Positions 33,411-43,383 are shown, counted from the stretch's first letter. The stretch is 55,774 bases of DNA from Mycolicibacterium vinylchloridicum (GCF_013404075.1 NZ_JACBJQ010000038.1:1-55774); one strand, 5' to 3'. Notes: generated by a model not told the origin, from the letters alone. Made by a program: numbers and translations.

Positions 33411-35248
33411 GCGAGCCACTGCTGGAAGTCACGGACCTCTCCGTCACCTTCCCGACCGCCACCGATGACCTCACCGCGGTGCGTGGCCTGAGTTATCACA
33501 TCCGGCCGCGCGAGGTCGTCGCGATGGTCGGCGAATCCGGCTCGGGCAAGTCGGCGGCGGCGATGGCGGTCATCGGTCTGCTGCCCGAGTACGCCGCCGT
33601 TTCCGGGTCGGTGCGACTGGCCGGGCAAGAACTGCTCGGGCTGTCCGACGCCGACATGTCCAAGATCCGGGGCCTGCGCATCGGCACGGTGTTCCAGGAC
33701 CCGATGTCCGCGCTGACGCCGGTGTACACCGTGGGCGACCAGATCGCCGAGGCCATCACCGTGCACGACCGCGACATCGGCAAGCAGGCCGCGCGCACGC
33801 GCGCCGTCGAACTGCTCGAGCTCGTCGGTATCGCCCAGCCCGGGCAGCGGGCGCGGGCCTTCCCGCACGAACTGTCCGGCGGCGAACGTCAGCGCGTCGT
33901 CATCGCGATCGCGATCGCCAACGACCCCGACCTGTTGATCTGTGATGAGCCGACGACCGCGCTCGATGTGACCGTGCAGGCCCAGATTCTCGAAGTGCTC
34001 AAGACCGCTCGCGACGTCACCGGTGCCGGCGTGCTGATCATCACCCATGACCTGGGTGTGGTGGCTGAATTCGCCGACCGCGCGCTGGTGATGTACGCCG
34101 GTCGCGCGGTCGAGGTCGCCGGAGTCGGCGACCTGTACCGCGACCGCCAGATGCCGTATACCGCAGGGCTGTTGGGATCAGTGCCCCGCCTCGACTCCCC
34201 CCAGGGCACCCGGCTGGTGCCCATTCCCGGTGCACCGCCCTCCCTGGTGAACCTCGGACCGGGGTGCCCGTTCGCACCGCGCTGCCCGCTGGCCATCGAC
34301 GACTGCCGAACCGCGGAGCCGGAATTGCTGACCGTCGGGCCCGCGCACGCCGCGGCTTGCATCCGCACCGACCAGGTCAAGGGCCGAGCCGCGGCGGAAA
34401 TTTATGGGGTGTCCACCCAGCCGGTGCCAGTCGACAACACTGCCGCCTCCGAGGTGGCCATCCGGGTGCAGAACCTGGTCAAGACCTACAAGCTGACCAA
34501 GGGCGTGGTGTTCCGCCGCCAGATCGGCGAGGTCCGCGCCGTCGACGGCCTGTCCTTCGAGCTGCCCCGGGGCCAGACGCTGGGGATCGTCGGGGAATCC
34601 GGATCGGGCAAGTCGACCACGCTGCACGAGATCCTGGAGCTGTCCGCGCCACAGTCCGGCTCCATCGAGGTGCTCGGCAATGACGTCGCCACGCTCACCT
34701 CGGCACGCCGGCGCGAACTACGCCGGGATCTGCAGGTGGTGTTCCAGGATCCGGTAGCCTCGCTGGATCCCCGGCTACCGGTCTTCGAGTTGCTGGCGGA
34801 ACCGTTGAGCGCCAACGGCTTCGACAAGACGAGCATCGACGGACGGGTCGCCGAACTGCTGGAGACCGTCGGTTTGCGGCGCGCTGACGCCAGCCGCTAT
34901 CCGGGCGAGTTCTCCGGCGGCCAGAAGCAGCGGATCGGCATCGCCCGCGCATTGGCGCTGCAGCCCAAGATCCTCGCCCTCGACGAGCCGGTGTCCGCGC
35001 TCGACGTGTCCATCCAGGCCGGCATCATCAACCTGCTGCTGGACCTGCAGCGCGAATTCGACCTCTCGTATCTGTTCGTCTCGCACGACCTGTCGGTGGT
35101 CAAGCACCTCGCCCATCGCGTGGTCGTGATGCACCGGGGCGCGATGGTCGAGTACGGCGATGCGGACGACATCTTCGCTCACCCGAAGCACGAGTACACC
35201 CGGAAGTTGCTGGCCGCTATCCCGCAACCGGATCCCACTCGCCGTTAG
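33407..35248 (+). CDS. oppD: Oligopeptide ABC transporter ATPase OppD (two fused domains)
   Basis: The 613 residues contain two nucleotide-binding domains in one chain, as in Rv1281c, instead of separate OppD and OppF. Domain 1: Walker A GESGSGKSAAAM near 41, signature LSGGERQR, Walker B CDEPTTALDVT. It is followed by the oligopeptide-family cysteine cluster GCPFAPRCPLAIDDC with a fourth Cys in HAAACIR, likely an iron-sulfur site. Domain 2: Walker A GESGSGKSTTLHEIL, signature FSGGQKQR, Walker B LDEPVSALDVS. Both sites look active. It powers peptide import through OppBC. Confidence 0.93.
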   Translation: MSEPLLEVTDLSVTFPTATDDLTAVRGLSYHIRPREVVAMVGESGSGKSAAAMAVIGLLPEYAAVSGSVRLAGQELLGLSDADMSKIRGLRIGTVFQDPMSALTPVYTVGDQIAEAITVHDRDIGKQAARTRAVELLELVGIAQPGQRARAFPHELSGGERQRVVIAIAIANDPDLLICDEPTTALDVTVQAQILEVLKTARDVTGAGVLIITHDLGVVAEFADRALVMYAGRAVEVAGVGDLYRDRQMPYTAGLLGSVPRLDSPQGTRLVPIPGAPPSLVNLGPGCPFAPRCPLAIDDCRTAEPELLTVGPAHAAACIRTDQVKGRAAAEIYGVSTQPVPVDNTAASEVAIRVQNLVKTYKLTKGVVFRRQIGEVRAVDGLSFELPRGQTLGIVGESGSGKSTTLHEILELSAPQSGSIEVLGNDVATLTSARRRELRRDLQVVFQDPVASLDPRLPVFELLAEPLSANGFDKTSIDGRVAELLETVGLRRADASRYPGEFSGGQKQRIGIARALALQPKILALDEPVSALDVSIQAGIINLLLDLQREFDLSYLFVSHDLSVVKHLAHRVVVMHRGAMVEYGDADDIFAHPKHEYTRKLLAAIPQPDPTRR

Positions 35249-35258
35249 CATCAGTGGC

Positions 35259-36944
35259 GTGACCCGATTGATCCGCCGGCACGCCGGCCGAATTGCAGTG
35301 CTGGCCGTCGTGACAAGTCTGGTGGTGGCGGGGTGTTCGAGCAGCAAGCGCGAGGTCCCGTCCGCGGGCGGCAATGCCGAAGTCGGCGCGACCAGCGACA
35401 TCAATCCCCAGGACCCGGCCACCTTGCGCGACGGCGGAAACCTCCGGTTGGCGCTGACGTCGTTCCCGTCGAACTGGAACACCCTCAACATCGACGGCAA
35501 CGAGGCCGATACCGCCGCGATGCTGCGCCCGACCATGCCACGCGCGTTCGCCATCGCCGCCGACGGCTCGATGAAGGTCAACACCGACTACTTCACCAAC
35601 GTCGAGTTGACCGGCACCGACCCTCAAGTCGTCACCTACACGATCAATCCCAAGGCCGTCTGGTCCGACGGGACCCCCATCACCTGGGAGGACATTGCCT
35701 CTCAGATCAATGCGACCAGCGGCAAGGACAAGGCATTCGCGATCGCCTCGCCCAACGGCAGCGACCGGGTCGCGTCCGTGACCAAGGGCGTGGACGACCG
35801 CCAGGCCGTCGTCACCTTCGCCAAGCACTACGCCGAATGGCGCGGCATGTTCGCGGGCAACACGATGCTGTTGCCCAAGAGCATGACAGCCAACCCCGAC
35901 GTGTTCAACAAGGGTCAGCTGGGCGGTCCCGGGCCGTCCGCGGGTCCGTTCCTGGTGTCTTCCCTGGACCGCACCGCCCAGCGCATCGTGCTGACCCGCA
36001 ATCCGAAGTGGTGGGGTACGCCGCCACGGCTGGACTCGTTCACCTTCCTCGTGCTCGACGACGCGGCGAGACTCCCTGCGCTGCAGAACAACACGATCGA
36101 CGCCACCGGTCTCGTTTCGCTGGACGAACTGACGATCGCACGGCGCACGGAAGGCGTCTCGATCCGGCGGACACCGGGACTGAGCTGGTATCACTTGACC
36201 TTCAACGGCGCGCCCGGGTCGATCCTGTCGGACAAGGCACTGCGGCTGGCCGTCGCCAAGGGCATCGACCGGCAGGCCATTGCCGATGTGACCCAACGAG
36301 GTTTGGTCGACAAGCCCGTCCCGTTGAACAACCACGTCTTCGTCGCGGGCCAGAAGGGCTATCAGGACAACAGCCAGGTCGTGGCCTACGACCCCGAGAA
36401 GGCCAAGCAGGAACTCGACGCCCTGGGCTGGCGGCTCAACGGGCAGTTCCGGGAGAAGGACGGCAGGCAGCTCGTCATCCGCGACGTGCTCTACGACGCG
36501 CAGACCACCCGGCAGGTCGCGCTCGTCGCGCAGAACAGCCTGGCCCAGATCGGGGTCAACCTGCAGATCGACGCCAAACCCGGCAACGGGTTCTTCACCA
36601 ACTACATCATCCCCGGCGATTTTGACATCGCCCAATTCTCCTGGGTGGCAGATGCTTTCGCGCTGTGCTGCCTCAACCAGATCTACACCACCGGCGCCGA
36701 AAGCAACTTCGGCAAGATCAGCAGCCCCGAGATCGACGCCAAGGTCGAGCAGGTGCTCAACGAGCTCGACCCGGACAAAGCCCGCGGCCTGGCCAATGAC
36801 GTCGACAAGCTGATCTTCGGCGAGGTGTTCAGCCTGCCGCTGTTTCAGTCGGCGGGGAATGTCGCGGTGCGCAGCAATCTGGCCAACTACGGTCCGGCTG
36901 GGTTGGGCGACTTGAACTACACCGCAATAGGATTCATGAAGTAA
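35259..36944 (+). CDS. oppA: Oligopeptide-binding lipoprotein OppA
   Basis: The protein has 561 residues from GTG 35259 (VTRLIRRHAGRI), ten bases after the oppD stop; an open frame extends back into oppD. The leader ends in lipobox VVAGC, with Cys26 as the lipid-modified residue. The rest is a family-5 extracellular solute-binding protein (LRDGGNLRLALTSFPSNWN, RNPKWWGTPPRLDSFTF, LRLAVAKGIDRQAIADV). It should capture peptides for OppBCD; the M. tuberculosis homologue has been linked to glutathione and other peptides. Its 3' end overlaps the convergent hydrolase gene by 11 bases. Confidence 0.9.
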   Translation: MTRLIRRHAGRIAVLAVVTSLVVAGCSSSKREVPSAGGNAEVGATSDINPQDPATLRDGGNLRLALTSFPSNWNTLNIDGNEADTAAMLRPTMPRAFAIAADGSMKVNTDYFTNVELTGTDPQVVTYTINPKAVWSDGTPITWEDIASQINATSGKDKAFAIASPNGSDRVASVTKGVDDRQAVVTFAKHYAEWRGMFAGNTMLLPKSMTANPDVFNKGQLGGPGPSAGPFLVSSLDRTAQRIVLTRNPKWWGTPPRLDSFTFLVLDDAARLPALQNNTIDATGLVSLDELTIARRTEGVSIRRTPGLSWYHLTFNGAPGSILSDKALRLAVAKGIDRQAIADVTQRGLVDKPVPLNNHVFVAGQKGYQDNSQVVAYDPEKAKQELDALGWRLNGQFREKDGRQLVIRDVLYDAQTTRQVALVAQNSLAQIGVNLQIDAKPGNGFFTNYIIPGDFDIAQFSWVADAFALCCLNQIYTTGAESNFGKISSPEIDAKVEQVLNELDPDKARGLANDVDKLIFGEVFSLPLFQSAGNVAVRSNLANYGPAGLGDLNYTAIGFMK

Positions 36945-38202
36945 TCGGCTTCGGAATAGTCCGGGCGACCACCCGCGGGAGCGCCGCGGGCAGGATGGCC
37001 TCGACGCGCGCCGCCACCGCCAGCGCCGACACCATCAACCGCACTGCGGGGACACTGGGCATGGCGTCGAGTGAGGTCTCCTGCGACCGAAGGGTATCGA
37101 TCCGGCCGATGGCGACCGCCTCGGCGATCCTCAGCGCCGCCCGTTCCTTGGTGTCGAGCACGCTGTGACCGGTGGTCGGCAACCGCACCAGCACCGAGGC
37201 CGGAATGAGCTCAGCGACCCGCTCGGCGACCGCGGGCGGCGTGATCAGGTCCCGGCCCCCCGAGATCACCACGGTGGGCCAGCTGAATTTCGGCATCTCG
37301 GCAACCAGGTCGAACGGTTCGGCTTCGAACGTGTCGGCCTCACCGGTCGCGAGACTGCGCATCGCGACGGCGGGGTCCAGTGGCAAACCGTCCGGGTCTG
37401 CCGCGTAGTTGAGCTCGCGGAATGCAATCCGCTCGACCAGATCGGTCTCGTTACGGTACGGAGCCTTTCGGCCCACCATCAACTCACCGAACCGGCCCAT
37501 CGCCGTCCACAGCAGGGGGCGGCCGTGCAACAGAAGGTCCAGCTGGCGGTCCAGCAGCCTGGCTCCGCCGAACCCGTACACCGTTGCGGCGAGTTGGGCG
37601 GCAGCCGGGTTCATCACACCCTCGTCCACCAGCCGGCGGACCTTGTCGGCGACTTCCTCGGTGTCGCGCTGACCGTGCCACAACACACTGCGGATATTGC
37701 GCCGCACCACGTCGATGTCGTCACCGGCGAGCAGCGGGGAATCCAGGACCATCGCGTGCACCCTGGCCGGGTGACGCACGCCGACGCCGGCGGCGATGTA
37801 GGTGCCGTAGGACGTGCCGTAGATGATGGCGCTGTCGACCTGTGCGTCATCGAGCACGGCAGCGACATCGTCGACGACCTGTTCGATGGTCAGCGCCTCC
37901 GGCGGAAGGTCTGCGCCGAGGTCGTCGTGCCGCGACATCCCGATACCGCGGTGCTCGATCATGATCACGTCGAGGCCCTCGGCCGCGGCACGGCGGCGTA
38001 GCCCCCGGTAGAGCGCGATCGAGGCGGCGCCGGGGCCGCCGGGGATGATGACCAGCGGATGTTTGGTCTTGCGCCCGGTACGTACGTAGTACAGATCGAA
38101 TTCGTCAGGACCACCCGGTGTGACGGGACGGCGAACCGGACGTACGCCGGGCAGGGCCGCGAGCTTTTCGTGGGCGCGGCGCCGCTTCTCGTTCAACGTC
38201 AT
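36934..38202 (-). CDS. Alpha/beta hydrolase, proline iminopeptidase-like (peptidase S33)
   Basis: The protein has 422 residues from ATG 38202 (MTLNEKRRRAHEKLAALPG); a frame open to 38382 crosses the palindromic repeat and has no family character. It has the oxyanion motif IIPGGPGAASIAL, nucleophile Ser131 in GTSYGTYIAAG, the acid in SGGRDLITPP, and a His in TTGHSVLDT. The HGGPG-like motif points to aminopeptidase-type S33 members, but esterase activity is possible. It has no signal peptide, so it is probably cytosolic. Being next to oppA may mean it processes imported peptides; this is inference. Confidence 0.8.
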   Translation of the reverse strand: MTLNEKRRRAHEKLAALPGVRPVRRPVTPGGPDEFDLYYVRTGRKTKHPLVIIPGGPGAASIALYRGLRRRAAAEGLDVIMIEHRGIGMSRHDDLGADLPPEALTIEQVVDDVAAVLDDAQVDSAIIYGTSYGTYIAAGVGVRHPARVHAMVLDSPLLAGDDIDVVRRNIRSVLWHGQRDTEEVADKVRRLVDEGVMNPAAAQLAATVYGFGGARLLDRQLDLLLHGRPLLWTAMGRFGELMVGRKAPYRNETDLVERIAFRELNYAADPDGLPLDPAVAMRSLATGEADTFEAEPFDLVAEMPKFSWPTVVISGGRDLITPPAVAERVAELIPASVLVRLPTTGHSVLDTKERAALRIAEAVAIGRIDTLRSQETSLDAMPSVPAVRLMVSALAVAARVEAILPAALPRVVARTIPKPITS

Positions 38203-38274
38203 CGCGGCCGGCCCACCATGCGTCGATTCTGCCTCGCCCGAAGCGGGAATGGAATGCGCCCCTCCCCTATTTGC

Positions 38275-38327
38275 GCGATTTCGGCGCGAAAACCGTTGCT
38301 GAGCGTCGGTTTCCGCGCCGAAATCGC
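38275..38327. repeat. 53-nt palindromic element, copy 2
   Basis: Left arm GCGATTTCGGCGCGAAAACC (38275-38294) pairs at 19 of 20 positions with 38308-38327 across a 13-base loop containing GCTGAGCG. It has the same total length, outer arms and loop core as the copy at 30764, but the inner arms differ and still pair. It lies between two divergent genes, so it is not simply a terminator. Confidence 0.85.
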
Positions 38328-38421
38328 AATGGTCCTCAGTGTTAGGGGACAAAGTCCCCACCTGGTCGTGGAACGTGTTCACCGATACCGCCGCGTCGTA
38401 GGTTCATGGCGGGAGTACCTC

Positions 38422-39786
38422 ATGACCGAATTCATGCGCAGCACAGATGCGTTCACCTGGGCGATGGAGGCCGATCCGCGGCTGAGATCCACAGTGGTGA
38501 CGATGATCCTTCTCGACCGGTCTCCGGACTGGAGTGCCGTCCGGGAGCGGTTCGACCTGGTCAGCCGCGAACTGCCGATGTTCCGCCAGCGGGTGGTGAA
38601 CTCTCCGCCGCCGGCTCCGCCGCGCTGGGAGGACGCCCCCGACTTCGACCTGGACTATCACATGCGCCGGGTGTCGGCGCCCGAGCCGGGCACCCTCGAC
38701 GGCGTGCTCGAAATGGCCCGGGTCGCCGCGATGGCCGACTTCGACCGGGCCCGGCCGATGTGGGAAGTCACCCTGGTCGACGGTCTCGCCGACGGCGGTG
38801 CGGCCGTGCTCTGCAAATTCCACCACGCCCTGACCGACGGTGTCGGTGGCGTGCAGATCGCGATGCGGATCTTCGACCTGAGCGAGCAGCATCAGGCCAC
38901 CGACGCGTTACCGGTCGCGGCAGCCGTTCCCGCCCGCCGGCCGCTGGCGGGTTATCGCGATGTCGTTCGCTACAACGCCAACCTGTTCGGCACGGTGGTC
39001 AGCGAATCGGCCAAGATCGCTCCGCGGTTGTTGTTCAACACTATTCGGCGGCCTCTGCAGACCGTCGAGTCGGTAGGTGAACTGGCCGCGTCGGTCTACC
39101 GGACGATCCGCCCGGTGAACAGGCCGGGTTCCCCGCTGATGAGGGACCGCACGCTGAACCGCCGACTGGGCATCCTCGACGTGCCGATGCCGCGGATGCG
39201 GGAAGCCGCCCATCGGAGCGGCGGTGCACTCAACGACGCCTTCGTCGCCGGAGTGGCCGGCGGGCTGCGCCGCTACCACGACAAACATGGTGTCGGGGTT
39301 TTCGATCTACATCTGACCATGCCGATCAGCCTCCGCACCGACGACGACGGGGCGGGCGGTAACCGGATAACCCTGATGCGCTTCGACGTTCCGGCCGGCA
39401 TCACCGATCCGGCCCGGCGGATCCACAGTATCCACGAGTGCACCGGCCGGGTGCGTCACGAAAAGTCGCTCCCCTACACGCAATTGATCGCCGCGGCCCT
39501 CAATATGATGCCGCGCTGGTATATCGGGTCGGTCCTGCGTCACGTCGACTTCCTCTGCAGCGACGTACCGGGCGTGCCGGTACCCGTCTATCTGGGTGGC
39601 GCGGCGGTGCGCGCGCAGTACGCGTTCGGTCCCACCGTCGGCGCGGCGGTCAACGTCACCCTGCTGACGTACGTGGACACCTGCGCGCTGGGCATCGACG
39701 TCGATTCCGGCGCGATCCCGGACTTCGACGAGTTCTACGACTGTCTGGCCGACAGTTTCGACGAAGTGCTGGCGCTGGCGGACTGA
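38422..39786 (+). CDS. WS/DGAT family wax ester / triacylglycerol synthase
   Basis: The protein has 454 residues from ATG 38422, with GGGAG seven bases upstream. The catalytic motif HHALTDG at 134-140 is intact (HHxxxDG). Family blocks FDRARPMWEVTLVDGL before it and ALNDAFVAGVAGGLRRY later are also present. These enzymes esterify a diacylglycerol or long-chain alcohol with acyl-CoA, giving triacylglycerol or wax esters for storage lipid. Mycobacteria carry many paralogues. No single acyl preference can be read. Confidence 0.92.
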   Translation: MTEFMRSTDAFTWAMEADPRLRSTVVTMILLDRSPDWSAVRERFDLVSRELPMFRQRVVNSPPPAPPRWEDAPDFDLDYHMRRVSAPEPGTLDGVLEMARVAAMADFDRARPMWEVTLVDGLADGGAAVLCKFHHALTDGVGGVQIAMRIFDLSEQHQATDALPVAAAVPARRPLAGYRDVVRYNANLFGTVVSESAKIAPRLLFNTIRRPLQTVESVGELAASVYRTIRPVNRPGSPLMRDRTLNRRLGILDVPMPRMREAAHRSGGALNDAFVAGVAGGLRRYHDKHGVGVFDLHLTMPISLRTDDDGAGGNRITLMRFDVPAGITDPARRIHSIHECTGRVRHEKSLPYTQLIAAALNMMPRWYIGSVLRHVDFLCSDVPGVPVPVYLGGAAVRAQYAFGPTVGAAVNVTLLTYVDTCALGIDVDSGAIPDFDEFYDCLADSFDEVLALAD

Positions 39787-39804
39787 CGAGCGGGGCCGAG
39801 TCTC

Positions 39805-40683
39805 TCAGGACAACAGTTGGAGCCACTCCCGCAACGCGCGGCCGACCGCTTCGGGAGCATCTTCTTGGAAGAAGTGCTTGGCATCGACCGTCACTTCAGT
39901 CTGATTCGGCCAGGCACGGCAGAATTCGAGGTTCGGCCCGGTCAGCTGTCCCTGCGAGGTGACGATCAACAGTTTCGGAACCGGAGAGGTCGCCATCCAC
40001 TGCGCGTAACTGTCGATTGCTTGGTACACGTCGTGCGGCTCTCCGTAACTCGGTACCTCCCGCAGCCAGGTCAGAATCGGTCGGCGTGATTCGCCCGATT
40101 CGGCCCAGACACTCCGATACTGCCGTTCGGCCTCAGCATCCAGCGGTCTGAGCACGCTCTCCCGTAGGAAGATGTCGAGCAGGAAGTCACCGTGCAGAAT
40201 TGCGGCTTCGCCCGCGTCGGACCGGGCAAACCGGACGAGTTCCGCTCGCTCCGCCGGGGCATCGCCTACCGTGGGATGCACGAGGGTCTCGCCGTAGGCG
40301 ATTCCCTTTACGGCGTTGGGATGCCTATGCGCCCAATCGAATCCGAGCGCACCACCCCAGTCGTGGCCGACAATGACCACCCGATCCTCGATCGCCAGTT
40401 CGGCACAGAACGCATCCAGGTAGCGTCGATGCGTGCGGTAACGGTATCGGTCTTCGTCGAGACGACCGGAGTCCCCCATCCCGATCAAGTCCGGGGCTAT
40501 ACACCGTCCCAGGTCTTGGACCCAGGGCATGATGTTTCGCCACAGATACGAACTCATCGGATTGCCGTGCAGGAACAGCACCGGATCGCCCTCGCCCATT
40601 TCCCGATACGACATAACGGAGTCCAGGACGGCGACAGTCTGTTTCACGGGCTCGGGCTGCCCTGCTGTCGATGCATCTGTCAT
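39805..40683 (-). CDS. Haloalkane dehalogenase (HLD-II type)
   Basis: This 292-residue alpha/beta hydrolase has the full HLD-II catalytic set. The nucleophile is Asp108 (GHDWGGALGFDWA), the acid Glu132 (AYGETLVHP) and the base His270 (DAKHFFQEDAPE). Halide is held by Asn41 (HGNPMSSYLWRN) and Trp109. These numbers are the same as, or within two of, LinB and DhaA as I recall them. It should hydrolyse haloalkanes to alcohol and halide through an aspartyl ester. Its natural substrate is unknown. It starts at ATG 40683 and is convergent with the WS/DGAT gene. Confidence 0.9.
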   Translation of the reverse strand: MTDASTAGQPEPVKQTVAVLDSVMSYREMGEGDPVLFLHGNPMSSYLWRNIMPWVQDLGRCIAPDLIGMGDSGRLDEDRYRYRTHRRYLDAFCAELAIEDRVVIVGHDWGGALGFDWAHRHPNAVKGIAYGETLVHPTVGDAPAERAELVRFARSDAGEAAILHGDFLLDIFLRESVLRPLDAEAERQYRSVWAESGESRRPILTWLREVPSYGEPHDVYQAIDSYAQWMATSPVPKLLIVTSQGQLTGPNLEFCRAWPNQTEVTVDAKHFFQEDAPEAVGRALREWLQLLS

Positions 40684-40769
40684 CCCGGCACCCCCTGTAT
40701 CCCGCGCCCCCGAGGCCGGTCAACCCGACAATGCACGCCAACGCTTCCAACCATGAAACAGCCTTTCGC

Positions 40770-42248
40770 TCAGTTCGCCGGGGGCAGCAACATCGATTGC
40801 CAGTTCTCCGGCTCGCCCCCTTGAACCAGGTTTTCCTGGGTGTAGACCTGGCCGTCGGGCGCCACGTAAGCCCCAGTGCTCGGGTCATACTGCGCCACGG
40901 CTATCGGCGGCCGCGCAGGTTCGTTCTGGGCGGGTGGAGGCACCACGGCCCCCTTAGGAACGGACGTCGGCCCGGAAGGTGTCTGCGGGATACCCTGTCC
41001 CGACGTGGTGGCGTTCGGGTCGCCCTTCCAGTTGTAGCCATCGTTGAGCGGCACGTACTGCTCATCGCTCTCGCACATCTTCGCAGTGGGCGCACGCTTA
41101 CCGGGCTTGGTCGGGCACGGTAGATTCCGCGCTCCGCGGACGTTGAATGGCGAATCCTGAGGAACCCGGCAGTAGAGCTCTCCGTTGGGCCGGTCCGGAT
41201 AGTCCTCGAACATCGAGGACCGTTGCTGACTCGGCGGCAGGAAACCGGTGAGGCATGGCGGCGGCAGATTGATGTTCAGATCGAATGTGGTGAATACACT
41301 TGCATACGCACTGGTGTTGCCCAGGTTTGGTACAAGGGCGCTGGCGAGGACGGCGATGGCCTGCGGCAGCAGAACAAGTAGCTGTTCAACGCCGGCGTGG
41401 TAAACCACTGCGACGTCGGCGACACTGGTCAGGTTCGCCAGCAGGATCGGCAATGTCGGCTGCACCCGTTCGAACAGCCGCCTACCCTCGTCGGTCGCTG
41501 TCGCCCCATCCTGCAACACTCCGCGAAACGCGGTGTCCTGCTGCTGGACTTGACTGGTGATGGCTGTGACGTGCGCGGCCCACGCGGCGATCTGATTCGA
41601 AGTGTCAACCTGGGTGTCCAGGATCGGCTTGGACTGATCGATCAGGTTGGTCAATCCGGGTAGGTTCTTCTCCGCGTCGATGGCCAGCGCAGTCGACCCC
41701 TTGACGATGCGCAAGATCTCGGGTCCGAGACCACCGACCGCTGTAGCACCCTCGTCGATCACGGTCTTGAGATTGTCGCGAGGGATGGCCGCCAGGCCCG
41801 CATTCGTCTTATCGAGCAGCGTATTGATGTCCGGCGGAATCGATGTCCGGTCAACCGGTATCACATCGCCGTTCTTCAGGACCGCTTTTCCGGGGTCAGG
41901 TCGGGGAATCAGGTCGACGTACTGCTCACCAATCGCCGTCCGGCTGTGCACCTGGGCGTCAAGATCGGATGGGATTCGAACACTGGAATTCAGTGACAGC
42001 ACCGCCTCGACACCGCTGTTGGTCATCCGAACATCGGTGACCCGGCCGACCTCTTGGCCGCGATAGGTCACGTTGCTGGTCTTGTAGAGGCCGCCGGTGG
42101 CGGCCAGCTGCATCGTCACGTCGTAGCGGCCGATCCCGAAGATCATGGTCGGCAGTCCGATATAGCCGACGGCCATTACCAGACCTGCGACCAGCGAGAT
42201 CAACCCGACGGTGAACAGCTGGATCTTGATTCGTCTGCTGAGCCTCAC
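40770..42248 (-). CDS. mceF: Mce family protein MceF
   Basis: The 492-residue last subunit of the operon starts at GTG 42248, one base after the mceE stop. It has an N-terminal membrane helix (IQLFTVGLISLVAGLVMAVG) and an MCE/MlaD domain at about 42-115 (YRGQEVGRVTDVRM, GEQYVDLIP). A long helical region follows (to about 310), then a Pro-rich tail with several cysteines, such as LYCRVPQ and NLPCPTK. MCE subunits form a hexameric tunnel across the periplasm for lipids. Confidence 0.92.
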   Translation of the reverse strand: MRLSRRIKIQLFTVGLISLVAGLVMAVGYIGLPTMIFGIGRYDVTMQLAATGGLYKTSNVTYRGQEVGRVTDVRMTNSGVEAVLSLNSSVRIPSDLDAQVHSRTAIGEQYVDLIPRPDPGKAVLKNGDVIPVDRTSIPPDINTLLDKTNAGLAAIPRDNLKTVIDEGATAVGGLGPEILRIVKGSTALAIDAEKNLPGLTNLIDQSKPILDTQVDTSNQIAAWAAHVTAITSQVQQQDTAFRGVLQDGATATDEGRRLFERVQPTLPILLANLTSVADVAVVYHAGVEQLLVLLPQAIAVLASALVPNLGNTSAYASVFTTFDLNINLPPPCLTGFLPPSQQRSSMFEDYPDRPNGELYCRVPQDSPFNVRGARNLPCPTKPGKRAPTAKMCESDEQYVPLNDGYNWKGDPNATTSGQGIPQTPSGPTSVPKGAVVPPPAQNEPARPPIAVAQYDPSTGAYVAPDGQVYTQENLVQGGEPENWQSMLLPPAN

Positions 42249-42249
42249 G

Positions 42250-43383
42250 TCAACGCCCCTGATCGGCTAGGTAGGGCACGGTCAATGGGTTCCCGACGGT
42301 GGCCGGGCTGGGCATCTGGTTGAGTGTGCGGCCCCACTGCATCTCCAGTTCGGTCAGGTCGCCTTCCCACCGCGTGCCAGTGAAGAACCCGGCGTCGATG
42401 CGGCTCAGAGTGAGGTCGAAAACCCCTGTGAGATTGACGTAGTCGCCGCGGAAGAAGTTCGTGACGTTTTCCTTGACGAAGGGGAAGGTCGACAGGTAAC
42501 TCAACGAACGGGTCAGCGCGGGTCCAGCATTGGCCAGCGCTTCCAACACGGGTCCGAGATCCTCGAGTTCGCTGGCCAGCTTCTCCTTGGTCTGGTTGAC
42601 GGTGTCGGCCGTCAGCGCGCTGAACTTTCCGAGTTCGTCGAGAGCATCAACCAGGTTCTGGCGTTGATCGTTGAGTACCTCCAAGGCACGCGGGATGGTC
42701 TTGAGCGCCTTGTCCACAACCGGCTTCTGGTCGGCGATCTGGCTTGCCAGTTCGTTGACACTGTCGACTGCGGCGATAATGTCCTGGGTTTGGTCCTCGA
42801 CGTTGCCGATGAAGATATTGAGCTGCTCTATCAGGCTTCTCAGGTCCGCCTCGCGCCCGGCGAATCCGGTGCTCAAGGCCTGGGTGATGTCTTGGATCTG
42901 CCCCAATCCACCGCCGTTGAGCAACAGGGAAAGGCTAGCCAGCGTCTGTTCGGTGGTCGGGTACGCACGGCCGGCCGCCAGCGGGATGAGCGAGCCATTG
43001 TGGAGTTTCCCTTCAGGCGCAACTCCTCTGGGAGGCGCCAGTTCGACGTGCAGTGACCCCAGCAGGCTGGTCTGGCCGATGGTCGCCGTCGCGTTGGCCG
43101 GAAGGACGACGTCGCCATTGATGGTCATAGTGAGCAGCGCGTGCCAGCCCTGACGCTCGACCTTGGTCACGGTCCCCACGTTCACATCACCGACCCGGAC
43201 ACGCGAATTCTGTTGGATATTAACAACATCCGAAAACTGGGCCTGAATCGTGTACGCCCCGGCGCCGCCACCCTGTGTGCCGGGCAGCGACATCGAGTTG
43301 GCACCCCTCCACCCACATCCGGTGATGCACGTGGCGATCATGCCGATCAGGGCCGTGATGGTGGCGACCCTTTGAGCAGTCAC
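42250..43383 (-). CDS. mceE: Mce lipoprotein MceE
   Basis: The 377-residue subunit starts at GTG 43383, overlapping the mceD stop (GTGA). The leader ends in lipobox CITGC with Cys23 as the anchor, typical for the fifth subunit (LprK/LprN type). The MCE domain at about 45-130 has SRVRVGDVNVGTVTKVE and TSLLGSLHVELAPP. A helical domain follows and may thread the lipid channel. Confidence 0.92.
   Translation of the reverse strand: MTAQRVATITALIGMIATCITGCGWRGANSMSLPGTQGGGAGAYTIQAQFSDVVNIQQNSRVRVGDVNVGTVTKVERQGWHALLTMTINGDVVLPANATATIGQTSLLGSLHVELAPPRGVAPEGKLHNGSLIPLAAGRAYPTTEQTLASLSLLLNGGGLGQIQDITQALSTGFAGREADLRSLIEQLNIFIGNVEDQTQDIIAAVDSVNELASQIADQKPVVDKALKTIPRALEVLNDQRQNLVDALDELGKFSALTADTVNQTKEKLASELEDLGPVLEALANAGPALTRSLSYLSTFPFVKENVTNFFRGDYVNLTGVFDLTLSRIDAGFFTGTRWEGDLTELEMQWGRTLNQMPSPATVGNPLTVPYLADQGR

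Noticed and set aside
31507..36944. Annotation as dipeptide transporter dppABCD
   Set aside because: The fused ATPase, the gene order B-C-D-A and the location beside the carbonic anhydrase and cysD genes match oppBCDA (Rv1283c-Rv1280c) better.
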